From Croceibacterium_B sp035470785 (GTDB lineage Bacteria; Pseudomonadota; Alphaproteobacteria; Sphingomonadales; Sphingomonadaceae), in NCBI GenBank assembly GCA_035470785.1, contig DATIQN010000023.1:1-12590 (forward strand): a stretch of DNA of 12,590 bases, written 5' to 3'. Shown in pieces: positions 6,662 through 12,590 of this stretch. The translations under genes were made by a program, and so were the position numbers. The notes beneath the pieces are model-generated. The model was not told where the DNA came from and did not search any database. It saw only the letters and a list, made by a program, of their open reading frames with translations. How positions within the stretch are numbered: position 1 is the first letter of the stretch; each line of letters starts with the position of its first letter.

Positions 6662-7570
6662 TCAGCCGTGGTCGGCGCGCCCGAAGTCGGGCCGCGCGTC
6701 GTCCTGACCGAGCTCGATGATTCCCCGGCGGATCGCGCGGGTGCGGGTGAACAGGTCGAACATGGTGTCGCCGTCGCCGGCCTTGATCGCCTCCCGCACG
6801 CCCTCGAGGTCGGCAAGGAAGCGGTCGAGCATCTCGAGCACGGCGTCACGGTTGTTGAGGAACACGTCGCGCCACATCGTCGGATCGCTCGCGGCGATGC
6901 GGGTGAAGTCGCGGAAGCCGCCGGCTGAATACTTGATGACTTCCCCTTGGGTGACCTCCTCGAGGTCGGACGCAGTGCCGACGATGGTGTAGGCGATGAG
7001 GTGGGGGATGTGACTGGTGACGGCGAGAACGAGGTCGTGGTGCTCGGCGTCCATCACCTCGACCATCGCCCCTAGCGCGCGCCAGAACTCGGAAAGCTTC
7101 GCGACCAGCACGGGATCGGCACCGGCAGGCGGGGTGAGGATGCACCAGCGGTGGTGGAACAGCGTAGCGAAGCCGGCGTCCGGGCCGGAATGCTCAGTGC
7201 CGGCGACCGGGTGCGCGGGGATGATCGATTGCCCGGGCAGTGCCTCGGTCAGCGCGCGGGTGATGCTGCGCTTGGACGAGCCGACGTCGCTGACCAGCGC
7301 TCCCGGAGGCAACGCGGGGGCGATTTGCCGCGCAACCTCGCCAATAGCGCCGACGGGCACGCAGAGGATGACGAGGTCGGCCTCGGCGACGGCCTCCTCG
7401 GCAGTCTCGCAGATCGTGCCGGCAAGGCCGCGTTGGGCGGCGCGACGGCGGACCGCGGGATCGGCGTCGTAGCCGGCAGTGGCGACGCCGGGCAGGTGCT
7501 GAGCCACGGCGAGCCCGATCGAGCCGCCGATGAGCCCGAGGCCGATGATCGCGACGCGCTCGAAGCTCAT
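6662..7570 (-). CDS. tyrA: Prephenate/arogenate dehydrogenase
   Basis: This enzyme oxidatively decarboxylates prephenate to 4-hydroxyphenylpyruvate, or arogenate to tyrosine. The 302-residue sequence starts with a Rossmann motif, VAIIGLGLIGGSIG, and an acidic residue follows the second strand (GYDADP, D35), which favours NAD over NADP. VSDVGSSK and PAHPVAGTEHSG carry the conserved prephenate-dehydrogenase residues, with H120 and H127 visible. CVPVGAI and ITRALTEALP also fit. There is no fused chorismate mutase or ACT domain, so it is the monofunctional form, called tyrC in some genomes. Whether prephenate or arogenate is preferred cannot be read. Its ATG overlaps the hisC stop (ATGA), so the two are co-transcribed and coupled. 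Confidence 0.94.
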   Translation of the reverse strand: MSFERVAIIGLGLIGGSIGLAVAQHLPGVATAGYDADPAVRRRAAQRGLAGTICETAEEAVAEADLVILCVPVGAIGEVARQIAPALPPGALVSDVGSSKRSITRALTEALPGQSIIPAHPVAGTEHSGPDAGFATLFHHRWCILTPPAGADPVLVAKLSEFWRALGAMVEVMDAEHHDLVLAVTSHIPHLIAYTIVGTASDLEEVTQGEVIKYSAGGFRDFTRIAASDPTMWRDVFLNNRDAVLEMLDRFLADLEGVREAIKAGDGDTMFDLFTRTRAIRRGIIELGQDDARPDFGRADHG

Positions 7571-8649
7571 GCAGCGCTCTCGGCCATCTGCCGCAGGCCC
7601 TCGGCGACGGCGTCCATCTGTTCCGCGGTGCCGATGGTGATGCGCAGGCCTTGCCGCAGACCTTGGCCCGGCATGTGCCGCACGGCGAAGCCGCGTTCGG
7701 CGAGGCCGGTCAGCGCCGCTTGAGCCGCCAGCGCGCCGTCGAACAGCACAAGCACGAAGTTGGTCTCGCTCGGCAGCACGCGAATCCCGCGGTTGTCGAG
7801 CGCCTCGAGCGCCGAGACGAACCGCTGGCGCACCGTGCGGTTATGCTCGCGCGAGGCGGCGACGAAGGCCTGGTCGGCGAGCGCGGCACCGGCGGCGGCC
7901 TGGCCGCTGAGCGAGACGTTGAAGGCCCCGCGCAGCCGGTTGAGCGCAGCGATCAGCGGGGGCGCTCCGGTTCCCCATCCGACGCGTTCGCCGGCGAGGC
8001 CGTAGATCTTCGAGAAGGTGCGGCTGACGAGCACGTTGTCGTGCGCGGCTGCGAGCGCCATTCCGCCGTCGTCCTCGGCCGGATCGACATACTCGATGTA
8101 TGCGTGGTCGAGTAAGAGCAGCACGTCCTTGGGCAGCCCGGCGTGAAGCCGCGCCAGCTCGGCCTTGCGCAGGTAGCTGCCGGTCGGGTTGTTCGGATTG
8201 GCGAGGATGACGACCCGCGTATGCTCGGTCACCGCCGCGAGCAGCGTATCGACGTCGGCGGCGAAGTCGGCGTCGTCAGCCTCGATCGGCGTAGCGCCGC
8301 AGCGCCGGGCGGCGATGACGTAGAGCGAGAAGCTGTAGCGCGGGAACAGCACTTCGTCGCCCGGGCCGGCGTAGGCCTGGACCGCGCAATGTATGAGCTC
8401 ACCCGAGCCGGTGCCGCAGACGATCCGCGCCGGGTCTATCCCGTGCAGCGCGCCGAGCCCTTCGCGCAAGGCCGTGCTATCGGGATCGGGGTAGTACGCC
8501 GGCGCGCCGACCTTGGCGCGCGCTTCGAGCGCCAGCGGGCTGCAGCCGAGCGGGTTCTCGTTGGCCGAGAGCTTGGCCAGCGGCCGCCCGTCGGCCGCGC
8601 GCGAGCGGCCCGGCACATAGGCATGGATCGCCTCGATCCACGGCTTCAT
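7567..8649 (-). CDS. hisC: Histidinol-phosphate aminotransferase
   Basis: HisC is a PLP-dependent class I/II aminotransferase of histidine synthesis. In many bacteria the same enzyme also transaminates aromatic oxo-acids, which fits its coupling to tyrA. From the ATG at 8649 the product is 360 residues, normal for HisC. Visible motifs are KLSANENPLG (26-35), the NPNNPTG loop (151-157), DHAYIEY (D181, Y184), the Schiff-base lysine in TFSKIYGLAGERVGWG (K214), and the substrate-carboxylate arginine in LRITIG (R335). The frame is open far upstream to 8943, but that part is arginine-rich and overlaps the divergent gene, so it is rejected. A GTG at 8670 and an ATG at 8682 are realistic alternative starts; none has a good Shine-Dalgarno sequence. 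Confidence 0.94.
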   Translation of the reverse strand: MKPWIEAIHAYVPGRSRAADGRPLAKLSANENPLGCSPLALEARAKVGAPAYYPDPDSTALREGLGALHGIDPARIVCGTGSGELIHCAVQAYAGPGDEVLFPRYSFSLYVIAARRCGATPIEADDADFAADVDTLLAAVTEHTRVVILANPNNPTGSYLRKAELARLHAGLPKDVLLLLDHAYIEYVDPAEDDGGMALAAAHDNVLVSRTFSKIYGLAGERVGWGTGAPPLIAALNRLRGAFNVSLSGQAAAGAALADQAFVAASREHNRTVRQRFVSALEALDNRGIRVLPSETNFVLVLFDGALAAQAALTGLAERGFAVRHMPGQGLRQGLRITIGTAEQMDAVAEGLRQMAESAA

Positions 8650-8819
8650 CTCGGGCCCCGTCGTGCTCACGGCGCGGCGCATAGCGGCATCAGGCGCCAA
8701 TTGACAGTGCTTGCGCAGGGCCCGGCCCAAGGGTGTCGCTATGCAATTCGGTTGCAACAGGATAGTCTGATCCCCGCGGGCGGAACAGCCGTGAGTTCGG
8801 CTGCGAACGGGGGCGGGCA
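8650..8819. promoter_or_regulatory. Shared upstream region of hisC and the cyclase gene
   Basis: This 170-base gap separates two divergent genes and should hold both promoters. A TTGACA at 8701-8706 (plus strand) has no matching -10 at 16-18 bases. GTTGCAAC at 8751-8758 is a perfect eight-base palindrome, with TGCAA also at 8742-8746. CAGCCG/CGGCTG at 8786-8791 and 8798-8803 forms a hairpin just before the GGGGGCGGG that precedes the cyclase-gene ATG. None of these can be tied to a named regulator. Confidence 0.3.
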
Positions 8820-9649
8820 ATGCCATATTACATGGATATCCATAACGTGCCGGGAGCGACCGCCGAAGACGTGCGCCAGGCGCACGAAGCGGACATGGCC
8901 GTGCAGCAAAAGCACCACGTGATTGCCTCAAGTACTGGCTCAACGAAGAGGCCGGAAAAATCTTCTGCCTCGTCGACGCGCCGGCAGCCGATGCCGTGGC
9001 CGCGGTCCATGGCGAGGCTCACGGGTTGCTGCCCGAGAAGATCATCGAGATCGATCCCGAAATGATCGACGGAATCCTCGGCCCCAGCCCGGTGGACGCA
9101 GCCGGCGCGGTGCGCCTGCCCGACAAGGGCGGCGGGCGCGACAGCGCGGTGCGCAGCATCATGTTCACCGATATGGTCGATTCCACGGCGATGACCGAGG
9201 AACTCGGCGACGAAGCGGCGATGGAGCTGGTGAACGCCCACGACGGCATCGTGCGTGCAGCACTCGACGAGTTCGAGGGTCGCGAGGTCAAGCATCTCGG
9301 TGACGGCATCATGGCCTCGTTCGTCTCGGCGGTTTGCGCGGTTCGCGCCGCCTGCCGCATTCAGGGCGATATCGTGCGCTTCCGCGACGAGCGTCCTCAC
9401 CTTCCGCTGGCGCTCAAGATCGACGCAGCGGCAGGCGAGCCGGTCGAGCAGGGTAACGACCTGTTCGGCTCGACCGTCCAGCTCGCCTCGCGCCTGTGCG
9501 GTGAAGCCGCCGCCGGACAAATCATCGTCTCGACCGGACTGGCCTAGCTATGTCGCGGCAAGGGGCTGCAGTTCGACGACCTCGGCGCGCTGGCGCTCCA
9601 GGGCTTTGCCGATCCGGTTCCGGCTCGTGCCGTGAGCGTGCAATGCTGA
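8820..9649 (+). pseudogene. DUF4242-class III nucleotide cyclase, double-lesioned
   Basis: The first frame (ATG at 8820) reads MPYYMDIHNVPGATAEDV through QQKHHV, the start of a DUF4242 domain (SCO4226-like). A frameshift near 8922 then breaks it. The second frame continues LKYWLNEEAGKIFCLVDAP and HGEAHGLLPEKIIEIDPEMI, the rest of that domain. A class III cyclase domain follows: FTDMVDST and HLGDGIMASF give the two metal-binding aspartates, EVKHLGD gives the purine-contacting lysine, and VQLASRLC has glutamine in place of the usual transition-state asparagine. A TAG at 9545-9547 stops this frame, yet similarity resumes directly after it (LCRGKGLQFDDLG) and runs to a TGA at 9647. One lost base and one GAG-to-TAG-like change would explain both lesions. 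If intact it would make cAMP or cGMP. Confidence 0.85.
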
Positions 9650-9713
9650 CCGCGCAAGCGATTCCGCCGCGCGATTGACAGCCTCCTACCGCTCGCCCAA
9701 TCCGCTGCCGACC

Positions 9714-10817
9714 ATGGCGACCGCAAGCAGCCTTGATGCCCAGAGCCTTGTGCTCCCCGATCCCTTGCCGCTCGACAGCGGCCAGCGGCTCGACCGCGTG
9801 CGCGTGGCTTACGAGACTTACGGCGAGCTGGCAGAAGACAAGGGCAACGCGATCCTCATCTTCCACGCGCTCTCGGGCGACCAGCACGTTGCCAGCGTGC
9901 ACCCGATCACCGGCAAGCCCGGCTGGTGGGATCGTATGGTCGGCCCGGGCAAGCCGATCGACACCGGCCGCTTCCACGTGATCTGCGCCAACGTGGTCGG
10001 CGGATGCATGGGCTCGACCGGGCCGGCCAGCGACGATCCGGACGGCAAGCCCTGGGGCATGCGCTTCCCAGTCATCACCATCCGCGACATGGTCCGCGCG
10101 CAAGTCGCGCTGCTCGACGCGCTCGGGATCGGCAAGCTGCACGCGGTAGTCGGCGGCTCGATGGGCGGTATGCTCGCGCTCGGCCTAGCCGCCAACTTCC
10201 CCGACCGTGCGAAGCGGGTGCTGGCGATCGCCACCACCGCGCGGCACTCGGCGCAGAACATCGCCTTCCACGAGGTCGGCCGCCAGGCGGTGATGGCCGA
10301 TCCGAACTGGCAGGGCGGGGATTACTACGGCTCGGGCAAGGGGCCGGAGAAGGGCCTCGCCGTCGCGCGGATGGCGGCGCACATTACTTACCTCTCCGAA
10401 GCGGGCCTGACCGACAAGTTCGGCCGCCGGCTGCAGGATCGCGCGGCCAAGAGCTTCGGCTTCGACGCCGACTTCCAGGTCGAGAGCTACCTGCGCCACC
10501 AGGGCATCGCCTTCTCCGACCGGTTCGACGCCAACGCCTACCTCTACATCACCCGGGCGATGGACTATTTCGACCTCGCCGAGGAGCATGGCGGGCGCCT
10601 CGCCGATGCTTTCGCCGGGGCGACCGCGCGCTTCTGCCTGGTCAGCTTCGACACCGACTGGCTCTACCCGACCGCTGAATCGAAGCATGTCGTCCATGCG
10701 CTCAACGCGGTCGCCGCGCCGGTCAGCTTCGTCGAGCTGTCGGCGCCCTTTGGGCACGACAGCTTCCTGCTCGAGTGCCCGCCGCTCGACCGGGTGATCA
10801 AGGGCTTCCTCGAATGA
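9714..10817 (+). CDS. metX: Homoserine O-acyltransferase MetX
   Basis: MetX acylates homoserine, usually from acetyl-CoA, as the first committed step of methionine synthesis. The 367-residue protein is an alpha/beta hydrolase with the catalytic triad visible: nucleophile S149 in VVGGSMGG, D315 in FDTDWLYP, and H348 in FGHDSFLLE. The 33-residue spacing from Asp to His is that of known MetX enzymes. HALSGDQHVA, GWWDRMVGPG and CANVVGGCMGSTGP are further family blocks. The TTG at 9675 opens the same frame earlier, but the ATG at 9714 gives the usual N-terminus. Acetyl versus succinyl specificity cannot be judged by eye. Its stop overlaps the metW start (ATGA). The leader back to the cyclase remnant is only about 65 bases and shows no SAM riboswitch. 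Confidence 0.94.
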   Translation: MATASSLDAQSLVLPDPLPLDSGQRLDRVRVAYETYGELAEDKGNAILIFHALSGDQHVASVHPITGKPGWWDRMVGPGKPIDTGRFHVICANVVGGCMGSTGPASDDPDGKPWGMRFPVITIRDMVRAQVALLDALGIGKLHAVVGGSMGGMLALGLAANFPDRAKRVLAIATTARHSAQNIAFHEVGRQAVMADPNWQGGDYYGSGKGPEKGLAVARMAAHITYLSEAGLTDKFGRRLQDRAAKSFGFDADFQVESYLRHQGIAFSDRFDANAYLYITRAMDYFDLAEEHGGRLADAFAGATARFCLVSFDTDWLYPTAESKHVVHALNAVAAPVSFVELSAPFGHDSFLLECPPLDRVIKGFLE

Positions 10818-11401
10818 GCCTGCGCGCCGACCTGGCGGTGATCGCCGCGCATGTCGCGCCAGGGGCGCGGGTGCTCGACGTCGGCTGCGGCGAGGGCCAG
10901 CTGATGGAAGTGCTCCAGCGCGAGAAGGGCTGCGACGCGCGCGGCATGGAGATCGATCCCGAGGCGGTCGAGCGCTGCGTCGCGCGCGGCCTTTCGGTGG
11001 TCCAGGGCGACGCCGACCGCGACCTCGCCGACTATCCCGATGGCGCGTTCGACGCCGCGATCCTCAGCCAGACGCTGCAGACCGCCGCGCGGCCCGACCA
11101 TATGCTGGACGAACTGCTGCGCATCGGCCGCCGCGCGTTCGTCAGCTTTCCCAACTTCGCCTACTGGCGGATGCGCTTCTCACTGCTGACCCATGGCCGC
11201 ATGCCGGTGACGCGGCACTTGCCGGTGAGCTGGTACGAGACGCAGAACATCCACCACGTCACGGTCCAGGATTTCCGTGAGCTGCTGCGCGCGAAAGGCG
11301 TGACGGTCGAGAAGAGCTGGTTCTTCACCGGCGAGCGCGAGATCGGCGGCGCGCGTGCCAACTGGCGCGCCGAGCACGCGGTGTTCCAGCTAAGCCGCTA
11401 A
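10814..11401 (+). CDS. metW: Methionine biosynthesis protein MetW
   Basis: MetW is a methyltransferase-fold protein that works with MetX in methionine synthesis in many proteobacteria; it is thought to support MetX rather than act alone. The 195-residue product has the SAM-binding motif I RVLDVGCGEGQL (about 19-30), the acidic residue after strand 2 (GMEIDPEAVERC), and the MetW-typical blocks QGDADRDLADYPDGAFDAAI, LSQTLQT, and FPNFAYWRMRF followed by GRMPVTRHLP. The length matches the family. Start and spacing are set by the ATGA overlap with metX. I see no T-rich terminator directly after it. A weak GACAC/GTGTC hairpin occurs at 11446-11466. Confidence 0.95.
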   Translation: MSLRADLAVIAAHVAPGARVLDVGCGEGQLMEVLQREKGCDARGMEIDPEAVERCVARGLSVVQGDADRDLADYPDGAFDAAILSQTLQTAARPDHMLDELLRIGRRAFVSFPNFAYWRMRFSLLTHGRMPVTRHLPVSWYETQNIHHVTVQDFRELLRAKGVTVEKSWFFTGEREIGGARANWRAEHAVFQLSR

Positions 11402-11734
11402 GGTTCCGCGCGCATCGCGAGAATCCAACCGAGGGCGACCCGAGCGACACTTGGCGAACTTGTGTCCTTCAGAAAACGGCGGATTCCTGCGGACTTGCGG
11501 GGCAAAAAGCGAGAATCGCCAAGAAGAAAAAATGTTCTTTCGTCCCCGAGACACAAGCTTGAGCAAATGGCCCAAGCCGATGTGCGTGAGCGGATAACGA
11601 AAGGAAAGAGCCAGGCAGAGGTGTGGAACAAACAGAGAATATAGGAAAGCGTAATCTGCGGGATTGGCCTGATAGCCCGGATCGCCATGCGCGCGCACTA
11701 TCACCGCAAACGCAACGCTTTTGGAGATGCAGCC
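11402..11734. other. 333-base intergenic region with nested inverted repeats
   Basis: No supported protein gene is seen. CTTGTGTC at 11459-11466 pairs perfectly with GACACAAG at 11550-11557. Inside, GGCG-g-ATTC (11478-11486, one bulge) pairs with GAATCGCC (11513-11520). A third GACAC at 11446-11450 can compete for the same GTGTC, forming a small hairpin after metW. The sequence between is A-rich and unlike the flanking genes. The region also holds a near-match to the alphaproteobacterial LexA box (11626-11640). It could be a long leader, an RNA gene or a former gene; I cannot decide. Confidence 0.4.
11626..11640. promoter_or_regulatory. Near-match to an alphaproteobacterial LexA (SOS) box
   Basis: The sequence GAAC-AAACAGA-GAAT matches the GAAC-N7-GAAC form (GTTC-N7-GTTC on the other strand) of the alphaproteobacterial LexA operator with one mismatch in the last base. 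A TATAGG at 11640-11645 overlaps its right edge and could be a -10 element, as expected for a repressor site. The nearest downstream gene is the exported four-cysteine protein at 11735. One such near-match is weak evidence. Confidence 0.25.
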
Positions 11735-12202
11735 ATGCACCGCCGCCTTGTCCCCGCGCTTGCCCTCCTGCTCGCCTCGGTGGCCGTCCCGGCGCAGCAC
11801 ATCGAAAAGGTTCCCGCCAGCAAGGCCAACGTCTCACGGCCCGATGATCTGTTCGCGCTGCCGCCGGGTCAGTGGCACCTGGCCAAGTCGCTCGCGCTGG
11901 GGGCCGAGCCCTGCGTGTTCGACCAGTGCGAAGCGGGCTTCACCAGCGGCATCCTGGTGATCAGCGTCGAGCATTCGAAGGATTTCGTCCGTATCATCGC
12001 CGGCTTCTCCGGTTGCGTGCAAACCGCCTTCAGTGAAGTCGAAGTCGGCACGACGCCCGGCAAATCGGCGTTCGGACGTGTCGCCAAGCAGGTGAAGCGG
12101 GTCATCAAGGGCCTTGCCAAGACCTGCGAGATGACCGCGCCCAAAGTGCCCGAGCTCGATGTCGCCTCGCTCTTCCCGGCGGCCCCAGTCGCGGCCGGAT
12201 GA
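11735..12202 (+). CDS. Exported four-cysteine protein of unknown function
   Basis: The 155-residue product begins MHRRLVPALALLLASVAVPAQ, a clear Sec-type signal peptide with a likely cut near VPA-Q. I preferred the ATG at 11735 to the earlier one at 11687 because GGAG at 11723-11726 lies eight bases upstream of it and the signal peptide then starts the protein. The mature part has four cysteines (EPCVFDQCEAG, FSGCVQT and KTCEM), which could form two disulfides in the periplasm. A basic stretch, RVAKQVKRVIKGLAKTC, may be helical. No family is recognised; it may be lineage-specific. It stands alone between the metW gap and the PilZ gene, and its role cannot be inferred from context. Confidence 0.75.
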   Translation: MHRRLVPALALLLASVAVPAQHIEKVPASKANVSRPDDLFALPPGQWHLAKSLALGAEPCVFDQCEAGFTSGILVISVEHSKDFVRIIAGFSGCVQTAFSEVEVGTTPGKSAFGRVAKQVKRVIKGLAKTCEMTAPKVPELDVASLFPAAPVAAG

Positions 12203-12366
12203 TCGATGAGCGGCCCCATTTCGAACTTTTGGGCGCCCCCCGAATGCTGGCGATCCAGGCATGGTGAAGGACGTTGCCTCGGACTGAACCGCCTTCTGCG
12301 TGCTTGCCTAAACATTCACCACGTTTCGCAACTCCAACTTAACCCTGCAGGCGGACTTTTCCCCGC
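12203..12366. other. Gap before the PilZ gene
   Basis: No gene is seen here. The stretch becomes AT-richer towards its end, with ACTTAACCC at about 12338-12346, which contains half of a CtrA-like TTAACC. The second half-site of a CtrA box is not visible, so only a general promoter region for the following gene is claimed. Confidence 0.3.
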
Positions 12367-12590
12367 ATGGGCTACCTGCAGACCGACATGGGACCCTTCG
12401 TCATCGAGCGCCGCGCCGCCCGGCGCACCCGCGCGACCTGCGCCGCCAGCCTGCAGACCCTGACCGACGAGAGCGTCGGCTATCTGTGGGACCTGTCTGA
12501 AACCGGCGCCCGGGTCAGCGTCGCCAGTCCGCCGCAGCCGGGGGAAAACGCGCTGCTCAAATGGGGCACCGAAAGGGTCATGTGCCGCGT
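12367..12590 (+). CDS. PilZ-domain protein, 3' end outside the window
   Basis: The visible 74 residues start with MGYLQTDMGPFVIERRAARR and include both PilZ signatures for cyclic di-GMP: the arginine cluster ERRAARRTR (about 14-22) and DLSETGARV (42-50), matching the D/NxSxxG motif. PilZ proteins bind c-di-GMP and control motility, surface polysaccharide or cell-cycle outputs. The domain sits at the N-terminus, as in many single-domain alphaproteobacterial PilZ proteins of about 100-120 residues, but the gene runs off the window so its full size and any partner domain are unknown. An ATG at 12388 is an alternative start; the first keeps more of the usual N-terminus. AGGCGGA about 13 bases upstream is a loose Shine-Dalgarno candidate. 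Confidence 0.85.
   Translation, partial: MGYLQTDMGPFVIERRAARRTRATCAASLQTLTDESVGYLWDLSETGARVSVASPPQPGENALLKWGTERVMCR

Noticed and set aside
8650..8943. N-terminal extension of hisC by 98 residues
   Set aside because: The extension is arginine-rich and low in hydrophobic structure, overlaps the divergent gene start, and would make HisC far longer than its family.
9675..9680. TTGACA upstream of metX as a -35 element
   Set aside because: There is no -10-like hexamer at 16-18 bases downstream, and the distance to the ATG leaves little room.
9650..9713. A SAM-responsive riboswitch expected upstream of metX in some alphaproteobacteria
   Set aside because: The leader is only about 65 bases from the cyclase remnant and shows no SAM-II-like pseudoknot arms.
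11584..11602. GTGAGCGGATAAC, identical over 13 bases to part of the E. coli lac operator
   Set aside because: There is no LacI-type regulator or sugar gene nearby and the symmetric second half is missing, so chance is the simplest reading.
1..12590. CRISPR arrays, toxin-antitoxin pairs, intact insertion sequences, retron or other defence-type systems
   Set aside because: I looked for regular direct repeats, paired small genes, transposase motifs and reverse-transcriptase motifs on both strands and saw none.

Overview
The window looks like chromosomal DNA of an alphaproteobacterium, most likely of the order Sphingomonadales. The evidence is the high GC content, the gene order (ftsE-ftsX-DUF218-plsC, then hisC-tyrA, then metX-metW), the many ATGA/GTGA stop-start overlaps, and the protein sequences themselves. 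The assignment rests on recalled family features and gene order; no search was run.

Layout. Bases 1-2275 look like accessory DNA. They hold a DUF998 membrane protein on the minus strand, a dispersed-repeat-like inverted repeat, a doubtful 56-residue reading frame, and the 5'-truncated C-terminal remnant of a large serine recombinase. This stretch ends at the 3' end of a tRNA-Leu(GAG) gene on the minus strand. Between that tRNA and its candidate promoter lies a near-perfect intrinsic terminator hairpin. From 2606 the core begins: a small predicted exported protein, then a zinc-ribbon/DUF3426-like membrane protein (minus strand), which is divergent from a tightly coupled operon of ftsE, ftsX, a DUF218 (YdcF/SanA-like) protein and a PlsC-type acyltransferase (plus strand). 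This operon links cell-division control of peptidoglycan hydrolysis with envelope and phospholipid functions.

Converging on it is a two-gene minus-strand operon, hisC then tyrA, for histidine and tyrosine/phenylalanine synthesis. Divergent from hisC is a DUF4242 plus class III nucleotide cyclase gene that carries both a frameshift and an in-frame stop, so it appears to be decaying. Next comes metX-metW, a 4-base-overlapping pair for methionine synthesis. A 333-base intergenic stretch with nested inverted repeats and a near-match to the alphaproteobacterial LexA box follows, then a four-cysteine exported protein of unknown function. The window ends inside a PilZ-domain gene.

I see no CRISPR array, toxin-antitoxin pair, intact mobile element or clear new defence-type system. 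Most of the window is ordinary core metabolism and division. The items most worth a second look are the tRNA leader hairpins, the recombinase remnant beside the tRNA, the double-lesioned cyclase gene and the structured intergenic region after metW.
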